This document shows positions 1 to 11,900 of a stretch of 64,000 bases of DNA, one piece after another. Position 1 is the stretch's first letter. Each line of letters opens with the position of its first letter. This stretch comes from Phoronis australis (Eukaryota; Phoronida; Phoronidae). Made by a program: the position numbers and the translations under genes. The notes under the pieces are model-generated. The model was not told the DNA's origin. It saw nothing but the letters and a program-made list of their open reading frames with translations, and did no database searches. The stretch is taken from the NCBI GenBank assembly GCA_002633005.1, contig NMRA01000072.1:921957-985956 (forward strand). The letters run 5' to 3'.

Positions 1-870
1 ACATTTACAAAACTGGGGACCAAGCAGCCCAAAAATGAACACCTGAGATGGATGAAAGTTGTATTAAGAGACTGCAGTTGATCATTTTTGCCACTGACAC
101 ATCAAAGAATTTCAAAAACCTCTGATGTAGTGAAATAAAAAAATAATTGAAAAAACAGCGTCATTTGCTTGAATGAAAATTTGATTCAACAACATCAAGA
201 TTTATAAAACTTGGGTCCAGACATCAGGATGTTAACCGCCTAACACAGACTCGATTCAGACTCAAGACTAGTAGAAATTAAACCAATCACGCAGCATGAT
301 TCGAGTAGAAATTTGTAAGTTTACTAGAGGCGTTAGTCAATTTTCCAGTCAGGATTCGAGTATAGAGATTAGGCTACGAGAATTGGTAAAAAGAATGACA
401 TCATTTCATCAAAATATGGCTGTAAAAACTCCATTTATGCACAACAAAGGCTTCGTTAATTACCCACCAAATTTCAACCAGACATCAGAAATTTCATACA
501 CAAGTCTGCACATGTTCTTTCCCCTTGACACAAGATATGACTTTTGGTGGTTTTTAATCCAAATGCAAAATGTCCATCAAGTCACATGACTCAATCCAGT
601 CACGTGATCAAATTACAATGCATATCCTTTGTGAAGAAACCAACGAAAAATATTGTAAATAAAGTTAGCCGATTAACAGCAACCAACATAAAGATTAATA
701 TCTCTATCTTACAAAAGACATTTCAATCAATGGCTTCTATAACATGTATTTAATTTTCAGCAGTCACTCCTGAAATGATGCTTCAATTTTTAAAGCTGTA
801 AATCGCTATGTTTAGCTGAATTAAAAATGAATTAGGCCTTGAAGTCGCATAAAAACAAGACATGAGTCGA

Positions 871-956
871 TTTCCGTTACCAACCAGAACATTGAAACCA
901 TCAGAGTCTCTAGAAAACCGTTCAGAGTTTATTGGGGTTGGCCAACTCTAAAATTG
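871..956 (+). repeat. Dispersed repeat, copy 1 (pair with 23956-24039)
   Basis: This segment and 23956-24039 share a core starting tttccgtta and containing gaacattgaaaccatcag and gtttattggggtt, then ctaaaattg, with scattered differences. It is a short interspersed element of unknown class. Confidence 0.6.
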
Positions 957-3232
957 AGAATTTGTAAATGGCACAAGTTTGTAAATGGCACCTGTGCGCA
1001 TTGCATGTACGCACTGCCCGTGACTCGGGTTGGTAACGAAACTAGAATCTATCACAGGTAAGTAATATTATAAGACCTATTTTATGAGACTAAGAATGCC
1101 AATTCCTTTATTGTTCTTTAGCCAGCTAAAGGCAGCAAAGCGCAGCTTTAACAAAGAGAAGGTTCGTTCTAATAATATCGAGGAACGAAGAATGTAAATT
1201 ATGAGAAGAGCACAATTAAAATGTCTCCGCTTGATGTAATTTGTGGAGGGAGAAAATACATATTTCTGATTGACTATGCAGTATGCCAGTTAGAAAAAAT
1301 CAATCAGGTCAACGTGTGTTGATAGAAATGAAACAATAGTACGTGTCTGTGCAAACAAGTCTCTGGAAGTTAACCCAAGCATGTGATGTATGGACGAGAT
1401 ATCATATTTAATAATTCAGAGCAGAGAGGCTAGTGAATAATTCACTGGCTAGACTTCCTGTCAATGGTTTACCTTTTTACCAAAAGTGTGTCGATGGTGG
1501 AACATGCTGATTTATAAGTCTGTTTTCAATTAATATTTGAATAGGGAAAGAAGAAAGTTTTTAGTTCAGAGCTAATGAATAAGGAGTATGGAGAATATGG
1601 AGTATGGCAACCATAGCAATCATCAGAGTTTCTACATCATAAACATGAATAAAAAAACATCACTATAGATAAGTTTGTTGTACCCTTAAGAAAATTACCG
1701 GTAAATCAATAGACAGACCTGCCATACTGCTGGTATCACAGGTTTCAGTTTGACAAGACAGAGAGCATTGGTGGACCAACCGATTTCTTTCTACATACAT
1801 GTATACATTCACAAAATTGAACCTGGTTCCCATAAGTACAATTGGATTTTGTTTCTAATGGTTGACATGAGTTGTAAACATTCACAATGCAAACATAAAA
1901 ATATGCTCACAAACAGTGTAGCTAGATATAAAAATTTATCTCCTAAAACTGGGTTAAGAGCTTAGATACAAAACTTTCAATGCATATTAACAGCAAGTTA
2001 ATGTGAGGAAAACCATAGCAAGGTTTGTTATTTTAGCTAACAGTTGAGGTCATGAGTTATGATTTATTAATGCCTACGGCAGATATCATTTTTGATACGA
2101 TTCTATTGCGCATGATTTATTATGCCATTTGCATGGTGAAAAACTATCAGCGCAGCTATAAAAACTATACAGATTACAGTTTATCGTTGGCAAATAGTAT
2201 TAAGTTAAGTCTGCCTTCTCTGAAGCTGGACCATAAAACACATGAGAAATGATATTAATACAGGCCATATAACTTTTGGAAAGGTTTTTGATGGCTTCAT
2301 GAGATTAGAGGATAACTACATATCTTCCATAAAACCAAATGCTCACTTTTGAAATTTACGCATAAAGGGTATGCCAATAATTTTTCCATTGAAAAAACAT
2401 ATACATGTACCTTTGGTCACGAAGCAGAAGACAGGGCTAATTTAAAAGGCCACAAAATTAATTTTTTCTGAAAAATCATTAAAACCCCAACTAGTTTTTA
2501 TCCACAACTACACTGGTGATCCTGAAATATTGTTCTGTCAAATGAATGTTATGTGAAATATATTGCACTTAATTTAATAATTCAAAAGTTAAAAGTGTTC
2601 CACATCACTAGAATTGGTCCTCTTAAAATTATGTCCTAACTCATGTATACCAAAAGGAATTAGCACAGAGAGCACCTGTAGGGAGTCTTTACAAGTGCCA
2701 TTTTAGGTAATAAAGGTACAATGAAGTCCACCTGAGATTCAATGGGACCTCCACTGATCGCCCATGCTAATCCTCTGGCAAAAGTCAACAGTCAGAACAC
2801 CCGATCTATCCCCCTATTTACGGCCCAAAACTATTCTAGTACTGGTTCATTTTTCTGTCTGAAGCTACCCAGATAAGTCGAGTGGAGGGTTAATAAAATC
2901 GGAGCCCACCTATTGAAACAAATTGGGTCCAATTTGTCAAGATAGGCCGTTTATCTACGTGCCCTCTTTTTAATCGATACCAAAGCCAGAAATTTGTCTG
3001 GCAGAACGCGAATAAAAGTAGAGAAAACTGACGTGGGAGAGCATGAAAATTTTAGTTTGGTAAATCGTTTCAACAGACTTAACATATTTCGTGTGAATTA
3101 TTAACGCCGGAATTCCACCGACGTGATTTCACATCGTTCCGTTTCATTTACTGCGTATAAACAAAGTAACTTGTTCGCGGTCGATTACAAGTTGCGACTA
3201 TGCTAGTCAATAATGACATAACTCGTTCACAA

Positions 3233-3233
3233 N
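3233..3233. other. Single N marking an assembly join
   Basis: The 23 bases directly left of the N (3210-3232) recur exactly at 3365-3387. This suggests two contigs were joined with an unresolved overlap or alternative haplotype. The 130 bases between may be duplicated or misplaced. Confidence 0.6.
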
Positions 3234-3592
3234 TGAGGAAATTGTTCAAAACTTATCATTCATACGTTAAACTAAGAGAAAATAATACGTTAGCTCCAGA
3301 TGAAGATACTTGAAAATCGAGTGTCTCAGGAGTCGAATTGTCGCGATTCATTGAGAATGGCTCCATAATGACATAACTCGTTCACAAACAACGAAGCCAA
3401 GGCAAGAGGCTACAGCCAAGTTCCAAGAAGTTTCGCGATCGAAATCTAACACACAAGCGGAGCCCCCGAAAGTGGTCAAAACTAACAATTGAACAATATC
3501 TGTGTCATTGGAAAGCAAGAGTGTCACTCAAAAGTTTTTTGAGTTCTCGCTGCGACCAAAAAGTTTCAGGACATTGAGACGAAGCAACTCAC

Positions 3593-3665
3593 CGCGTTCC
3601 AATTCTAAGGCTAAATCTTCTTCTGGTATAAGGTGCAGAGGCGTCTTCTGCTTTCGGCGGGACAT
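3593..3665 (-). CDS. First coding exon of a NuRD-recruiting zinc-finger transcription factor (SALL/BCL11/FOG-type), partial
   Basis: On the minus strand an ATG at 3665-3663 opens a 73-nt exon beginning MSRRKQKTPLHLIPEED and ending in phase 1 at a consensus donor (CGCG, then GTGAGTTG at 3592). The N-terminal MSRRKQ followed by a P-x-H/L stretch is the known NuRD (RBBP4/CHD4)-binding motif of SALL, BCL11, ZFPM and ZNF423/521 proteins. In several of these the motif is encoded by a short first exon separated by a long intron, as here. The reading frame is open further upstream, but the motif decides the start. The remaining exons would lie to the left of the window, so the family member cannot be decided; similarity to BCL11 and SALL starts is about equal by eye. 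The long gene-free region upstream fits a developmental regulator. Confidence 0.6.
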
Positions 3666-5942
3666 CGTCAACTCCGATAAAAAAAACCAGCTGATACGCG
3701 GCCGGTGTACAACCGCGTGTGCGAGTTGTGTTGGTATCACCTCAAATGAAATTGATTTACTGAAACAGTCCGCCCACTGCGCATGTCAGAAATATGATTA
3801 TCGATGAATAAAACAGCTGATTATCATATGCGGTCCGTGTGCTCGCCTGTTGATTGACTCGACAATCGGATGGCTCGTTTACTTATTGAAAACTTTCACT
3901 GACAAATGTAATCTAAAATTTCGTAATAGGCAACACGTTTCTGTCAGAATGGACGCTGGTTGAATTAATTCTGCAAATATGAAATGCATGCTGAACAGAG
4001 TATTCTAAACGAATTCTTGTGCTCCAGGCAGTGAAGAAGAAATGATTAAAAAGAAGACCAATCTCGTAAAAATGATTGACACGGCCTGAGAAAGCAGAAG
4101 AAACGCGAAATTCAAGAATGGGAAACCCCTGGACTGACCACAAACACCTATTCAGAGTAAAGACGCCGGGATTATCTTGCGTTATTGTTACTGTTTGACT
4201 GTGATTGAAAGTTGCGCATAAATTGTGTATTTTCGCATAATACTCGGATGAAAGTAAGTTATGGAATTTTCAGTTTACACAAGCATCGTGTCAAGAGTTT
4301 TGAAGTGTAGTGGATTAAGGCACACGCGTTATTGTCGACGCGCGTAACACTCTTAACACCTGACGGTACACTAAACGTTGATTGGGCCTATGTACCTTTA
4401 TCCCAGACCAAAGTTCACGGGGTGAACAATTTATATTCTGACCATTGGCAATATATTCCGAATGGGTTTTCATCAAACACGAAAGTATGTCAGAAGTAAA
4501 AAATTAGACGACGTTTCTTAATTAATTAGCAGTTGTCTCCAGGTGCCATGAAAGTTCAGTCGCTTTAACTCAGTCGGTACTGACACAAGACCGCTGGATG
4601 TTAGCGACTTTTTGTAAGAAATTATTGCTCTAAACCACTGAGCAATGTATCCCATTAAACGGAAATATGCTTCGATATATGTTTAGTCTGCCTTTCATGC
4701 ATCGTGGGGATTTATGAAATTTTATCTCTAATTGACAACTTTCTTTGTTGGCAGCTCAAGCGATTCACATTTCAGACGAGACAATTTTACCCTCATTTAT
4801 TTCAAGTTGAGCGAATTCATATCCAGTAATTCAATATTTTGCGGTCTCGGCATGTCTGTTTACTTTGCATGCACCGAGTAGTAACACAAACAACCTCTAA
4901 ACTGCCCCTTTGATAAGTAACGTGTTTGGAATTAAACTTCGCATTTTGAAACCCAATTTCGTTGTGATCTCGGCGTTCGAAGCCGCGTTGAATCACATCA
5001 ATTCTTTCTATGTGATGGCACACGAGCCCACATGTCGTCGGGTGCCTTCTCGCACTAAGACACCGACATTTTTACTTGGTGATCACCGGGTTATATGTTA
5101 ACCGTTGGAATAGATTTTGATCGACTGTTCCTCAAAAGCGTGATGTATGTAGGACGCTTGTAACAACATCATGATTGTGACTCTGCTGAGAGGTGACACT
5201 GACGAAAGGCAGTCGGGACATGCGTGTGCAGGTACCATGGGCGGACCTAGGGGGCCGGGTGATAGTCCTGCGTTACCTATTGCTTTTAGTAGAGATATAT
5301 AGATGTAAGATTCGACGAAGAATCAAACACATTCTATGTTGAACCACTTCTCAGAATCCCCTGTAAAATCTTCGATTCCGGCCGCCAGTTATGTCACTTG
5401 GAATAACAATTAGTGCATCGTGCCAAAATGCAAGTTTCCGCGGTCAACTATAAAGTTTTAACCTCTGTTCTGGCAGTTTACACTATTACCAAGGAAAAGG
5501 TTGTTGTGTCCGCAGATCAGTTTCCGATATTGTAGTTCGTGATCTAGCATATAATGGAGTCAACATTCCATTTTATGTGGGACGAAATAATTCAACGTCA
5601 TAGCTTTATTTACTCCAAATAGAATGACAACTTTTTAAAGCATAATCACATCAAAAATGTTTTCGGTGACATTTCGTAAAGAGATCTTGACACGACAGGT
5701 TTAATGTAATGAACGTTTGACTTTTAAGTTGTGACACGAAATTCAAAATCGTATGAATGATTATTTTTATAATCTTAATTAATAGACCCGAAGAATCGAA
5801 TTAACCTTCAATTAACGTTCCAACGATATGACTTCTAATCTTTGCTTGCTTATATGGTCATCAAGCAAATGTGGTAAATGAATATTTCTTTAGAGAAATG
5901 ACCACTGGGAAATTTTACATCTGACCCAGAACAGATCGCTTT

Positions 5943-6440
5943 GGTTTAAATTACGATACCTGGGGTGCATTCCGTAGACGCAAGACTCTTTCGCAAGACC
6001 ACAAAAAATTACGCCAGTGACAGGCGAGTGACGTTTTTGCGAGGCCTCACTTTCGTACACTGCCAGCAAAACGATGGCCACTAAAGTGATTGGTCAACGA
6101 GGCTGGAGTCGGTGAAATTATGCGATGTAATTCAGTTTCCGTTCCATAAACAAAAGTTTCTTGCCGCTGGTCCCCGAGGGGTGCGTTTCATACACCCAAG
6201 ACACTCGCGAAACCTATGGAATGGAAACAGTGAATTCTACCCCATAATTCAACATTTCAACCTCACCGACCAATCATTTCAGTGATAAGCTATTTTGCAC
6301 GCCAGGAAGCTCCCCAAGCATACCCACGAAACTCTATCCTTTCACGCGCGTAATTTGCGTGGTATTCTCCGTGATCTTGCTTTTTCGAGAGTTTCTCACG
6401 TCTACGAAACTTACCCCTGGTATCCCCTTGCGTTTAAGAA
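5943..6440. repeat. Palindromic MITE-like element, family B
   Basis: The two halves are imperfect reverse complements about a centre near 6191. Matching segments include tacctggggtgcattccg (about 5958) against its inverse near 6420, and agtgattggtcaacgaggct (about 6085) against its inverse near 6270-6290. A half-length relative lies at 37232-37445. There is no coding capacity; it is probably a non-autonomous DNA transposon. Confidence 0.65.
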
Positions 6441-7974
6441 ACTCAGCTCTGGCTTTCGATGTGACGTAACAAGATAGTGAATGTGAATTAATTAATGTTT
6501 GTGCTTTTAGGTCAGCAGTATTTGTTGCATAAACAAATGGGAGAAATTTGTTTCCGCGACAATTATTTACAAAAATGTACGCAAAACACACACATTTAAC
6601 ACGGTTGCATTATTTCATAAAATCCTGTTTACCAACCAACACTTAGTGACTGGGTTGCGGTATGGTTGTGCAAATATTGTCAAGTTCATCCTCACAATAG
6701 CATTGTTTGGTCACTACAAAATTGATAATGTGAATTTAGGCGGACGGTTAGTACGCGGCTTAGTTATTTATATTGGAGACTTGACGCCATTACTGTCTCC
6801 TCAGTTTAAATATCTTTGACAGATATTATAGCGAAATGAATTCTTTATGGTTTTTATCCGTCCGCGCCACAACAGCTGTCGAACATATTACAAAGATTCT
6901 TTTGAAATTCTTTTAATACACTTTCTTTGAACTAGGAAATTTGACCAGCGTGTAGCTATTTGTTTAAATGGCTTTATTAAAATGTAATATTATACATTCA
7001 TTTTCCATAAATATTTACTAAAATTAAGCACAAAGTAAAAAGCTTGCGAGACCCCGAGGCACCAGGGAGAAACATGATCGCACAGTATAAGTGGCGCGAC
7101 GCGTCCACGGATACACTGACATTTATTTTTACAACGATACATCACATTTGTTTATATTTATTTTAAAGATCAGTAAATATGATTCATTACTTTTTGTCTT
7201 TTGTGGTGGTCTGAATTCATGTGGCGCGCACATGTTTTAGTGACGACGGATGCTCCCATCAAAAGTAGTTTATGTGTCGCATAACTTGGTTACGTCACAG
7301 AAATTTATCATCTTTTCAGCATCAATGTTCTGATGAGAGGGCATAAACGTCGCCCACTTTGGTGTGCAAGTGGTAGAAAGAAAAATGCAGAAAAGGTGAT
7401 TATGAAAGGCTAAGCATCAAGGTTTCATTTTTGAACCAAATGCATATGTCTGTATTATCGCTTTACGTAAGACATGTGACTATTGTTTGTTTTCGCGGAG
7501 GCGATTGGACGTTCGCCGTGCGGAGATTCTTAATCGTATGGCACCGTGGTATTGATTCGCCGATTATTGGATTATTACTGAATGTTTTTAAGTGTCAATA
7601 TCCAAAGAAAATCACTCCATAGTGGCATTAGACTTTTTACCGTCTTTACAGACTTGGTAACTTGACCGGTGTGGTGACGAATTGCTATGATGTTTCAACG
7701 TGCTAACCTTTAAGACAATTTTGTATAAGTTTTTTATCGTTGTAGTTGCGACTAAAACGGAAGGTTGTAAACAACAATGACGGATATGCCTAGATGATGG
7801 ATAATCCTAGAAATTCGGCATTTCCCACGTGATTTTTTTGTATCTCTCTCACCACATAAACGAATGTCTTCCAGATTTCACTTTCCGTTTATCATAGAAC
7901 TCTTAGCCATGGGCTAGGGTTCTATGTACATATGCACGCGTTTCACTCAACTCACTTACAAATATTAGATCAGG

Positions 7975-8029
7975 GTATGTGAGCGTATGTAAGTATTTAT
8001 GCATGTATGTATGCATGTATGTATGTATA
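7975..8029. repeat. Imperfect (ATGT)n microsatellite
   Basis: A run of gtatgt, gcatgt and tatgta units with interruptions. Confidence 0.8.
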
Positions 8030-8714
8030 GGAATGTCTAGCATGACGTCATTTGAACGTCATTATGACGTTTTGGACCCTGTATGACGGCATGTCTATTC
8101 TCATTTCCGGGTTCAAATTGCGTCATCTACTGCCATGACACGTCATCACTAGTCCTCCGAATTGGGGATGTGTTTGCGGTTGGCTTCGTGCAATCTAAAA
8201 TACTGTGATTTTTCTTCCAGTATTATCTTTCTAATTGGGAAACTTACTAACTTGTTCACTTTCGCATTTTGAAAAATAAACATAAAACACCGTACTAATT
8301 AGGCGTGTGTCAGGGCTGCGCATTTAGGCTACTAGTGATGTCGTTACGGAGCGGCATCAACACGTGGTATTAAAGGTAACACAAAAATATATTGCTCAGG
8401 TGACCAGTAGGTGCCCTACGGTTAGTAGAACCAGCCTTCATTGCTAAGATGCTTGACGTCAATCTTTCTACGAATCACGATTCGGGAAAAACTGAATCGG
8501 CTAGGAGTCGAGCCGTTCACCTGAGTGGGCTACGCTCAGGTTCGTTTGGTCGTTGCGTTGCTTAATAACCGTTGTCAATTCCTTCCGTCCATTCATCCAT
8601 TTTGATTTTTATTGCGACGTGTCGGACCTCCGATGCACGCGATTGGACGAAAACGTACCTATAAACCAGCATGCCTTGACAAAAAACAATTGTTTTTATT
8701 AAGAACGCTTTGTC

Positions 8715-8940
8715 GTGATGAAATTGGCATCAAATTGTTGCTTAGTCCAACTGGAGGGGATTTCAGAGCTTTGAAAGAACTGACAGTTTGTTATGCTTGA
8801 GATCAGGCTCTACAAGCTTGTCACGGCGTGTCATTTTATGCGCCGAAAACAGTGTTCAGGAATGATGACTGTCAGTTCTTTTGAAGTCCAGAAATCACTT
8901 CTCACTTGAGTAAGGAACATGTTGAAACCAATTCCATGAC
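8715..8940. repeat. Palindromic MITE-like element, family A, copy 1
   Basis: Arms of about 70 bp are imperfect reverse complements: gatgaaattgg to agaactgacag on the left, ctgtcagttct to ccaattccatgac on the right. The central part contains cttgtcacggcgtg. The same sequence recurs in the window at 22950-23168, 23245-23465, 28319-28548 and 57527-57717, with partial copies elsewhere. Confidence 0.7.
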
Positions 8941-11900
8941 AGTAAGTGATCTTAATTGAATGTTCGCTTCTTGGACGGATCTTGGGTTTATAGCAATTCC
9001 CAAGACCACTCGCCTACGCCTCGAAAGTGTAGCTTAGGCACATGTGACCACACTTCATCAAAAATCATTGCTTAAAAACGCATTATTTCGGATGTAGGCG
9101 CATCTCAGCTTATTTACGCGCATGTGCTATGCCCGCTCACTTCAGGACACACTTGGCATCCGATCATGACCTCACTTAGTGAAACAGTGAGAAATGTTCA
9201 ATTGAATGTAATCGTTCATTATTGATATTAATATTAGCCACGTCACGTTGTACACTAAAATCAATCTACTGAGACAATAAGACCTTCGACTATTTATAAA
9301 AAGTCGCGCTCGACAATGCCCACTTGTCGAGGTCTTGTCAAGGGCTTGCAATAATCATGCGCCAACAGCCACAGAATGAATAAAACGGACAACACCTTTC
9401 GTGTTTCCTTGCAGGCACGCCTGAAGCTATGAGATCACTGACCCAATTTTGAAAAATCTCTTGGCTTTCTTGTTATTTGACTAAAAGGGTTTTCTTTACG
9501 TTATGTGATGTATGATAGGATTCTCTGTGTAAACGAGCGGAACATTGCTTAGCAGTGTCAGTGCTTTTTTCAACATATTTGAACTTCTGAAGTTGTAAAA
9601 TTTTCCCTCCTGCACGTAAGTGACACAAGGGAATACGGAATCACACAAATCTCAGATAAACTTTACTTTGTCACTGACGATGGGTAAAAATTATTGACGA
9701 AACGTTAACTTATCTTGATCTCACCGCCATTTCCATTCATAGTCTGACCAAAACCGGATGTGCGTAAACAGTTAATTCTTATTTAGCTAAATTCTTTAAA
9801 AATATATTGTCACGTAAATTCCAGACTTGTGACGTGAAAGTATACTATTTCACTGGGTAATAGAAGCAGTAACAGTGAAACTATAACTGCCTACCGATCG
9901 GCAGTCTCACTTTTTGTCAGAGATGGCGGCACGCACACATACACGCAAGAAAGATACAATTATTGTGCATTATTCAATCGCTGAAAAGCTTTATGCTATT
10001 GAGTTCATTTCCGGCGTGCGCCAGTCCGGCGTTCGATGTCCCTGGGCACCGTGACCTCATGTCATGCAGCCTCGTTCCGACCTCCAGTTGTCTTCGTGTT
10101 AGCCGAAAATACAGTCCCCGACTGTACTGATTGAAAAGTCACGTGAGTTGACTAGCCTGATGAGTGTAGATACTTTTGCATTTAAAAATGAATGCTGAGA
10201 ATATTTAATTTGTTTTTACTCTGTACATAATGAATTATTTTAAGTATAAACAACATAAAACAGTTTCCAGTCTGTAGAATAAGGTTTGTACTAACACACT
10301 TACTACGATCTAACAACACCGCAGTATACACCGGAAGTGAGTTTAAAAGGTGTTGCCGTTACCGAGCGGACATCAAAATGAAATGTTAAAAAGTATAAGA
10401 CAGTTATTGTGACGAGGGAACCAATCTGCGCCCTTCTTGAGAGGGACAGTCTTCGTTGCTAAGTTATTTGACGTCATGTTTTACGACCAATTATGAGCCA
10501 GAAATGACCGGAGCCTCATAGTCTCGGCGTATGTACTAGCCTACTTCCACCTCGTGCTGAAAGAAAAGAAATATCTATTGAGAGGCAGGGAGAGGTTATT
10601 GATTCATATTGGCTTATATCAATATAGGATTGAAAATTGGCTATATTTCTGCGAGACACTAATTATGAATTCATGAATTATTGAAAGGCAGGATTGTATA
10701 ATATTTATTCACTTTAGATTACCAGACAAGAAATCCAAAATTTCACACATATTCGATTTGCCGTTTATTGCGAAATCGTTCAGCCATCATCACAAAGGAA
10801 CTGATCAGTGGCGGATTTAGGAGTCGAGATGGAGCGTGATCTTGAAGTTTGTAGTCGCATAATTTCTAGCGAACAAAAGCATATTGTTATGATATGTTAT
10901 GATCGAGCATACAGAGGAATATTATACAAGTTCTCAGCATTCAAATCTGGGCTTTATTTAGCTTTAATGGGTTTTGCATAATCCAATGATGTATTTTGTG
11001 TATGTTACAGAGACTACTGAGAGCAAGCATCTTGAGATTTCACCCTTTTCTACAGTACTTTTTCCAGACATGTCATCAATGGTTAAAAAGCCAAAAGAAA
11101 TTTTTAAGTTCTTAGTTGTTCTGTCACCTGGAGTATCGTACTTATTGTAGTATGATTTCAAGCGTCTTGTTCTCTCCAATCCAGTTCATATTTATTACTA
11201 GTCAAGTGCCCCGACAGTCTGCTTCGTTCCCCCGGGCAGAAATTGAGTGTAAATAATATTACCGGTATCACCTAATAAGGTACTGCTCGATATTCATTGT
11301 TCATATATGAATCCTGTCAATATTCAGCGCAAATTGACATGAATGTTCGCATGCTACGGCCCTTGGATAATTACTTCAAACGGTCATGGCGTGGTATATC
11401 GATATATTTTTTACAATGAAGGAAAATTAATATTTATGCGCAGTGTAGCTGACAACTTAGTTATTCAGCACAGCAATGACTTACTTAAGCCTTTGATCCA
11501 TAAAAATATGACTGCATTTCTCTTTCATCTTGTGAGTTTCCACGAGTGACTAAATTTCATCGATTTTATGATTTCAACATATTATTCTTGGTCCGCGGAA
11601 ACAATGATGATATATGCGATATTCACACCAATTGACACAATTTTCTTTAGACGGAAAATAAAAAATAGTGATATGAATCTGATGTCAATTCAAAGGATTT
11701 TTGTTTTCTGTAAATGTGGACGTGTGCTTATGCATTTGCTTTGATGTGTCTTGCGGTTCAAGTTCAGACGAGTTAACCTTCTTGAAAACGTGAAAGGCGA
11801 GAAAGTAAATATCAGACTTATACTTTATAAATATCGCAGCCGCTGCCGCCAGATGCTGTATATTGGTCCATCGGTTAAATTTTAAAAACGTTTCGATATC

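Larger units (their letters stand above)
1..3592 (-). other. Probable first intron of the MSRRKQ gene; no exon seen
   Basis: This stretch lies downstream, on the minus strand, of a strong splice donor at 3592. I read it as part of a first intron whose acceptor is outside the window. I found no zinc-finger or other recognisable coding exon in it on either strand; the short ORFs look random. It contains one dispersed repeat copy (about 871-956) and a short direct repeat of a 14-base unit near 960-990. There is an assembly N at 3233. Confidence 0.45.

Noticed and set aside
4550-4660. Possible tRNA or SINE (ttaactcagtcggtactgac)
   Set aside because: An A-box-like stretch is present but I find no B box at the right distance and no cloverleaf.
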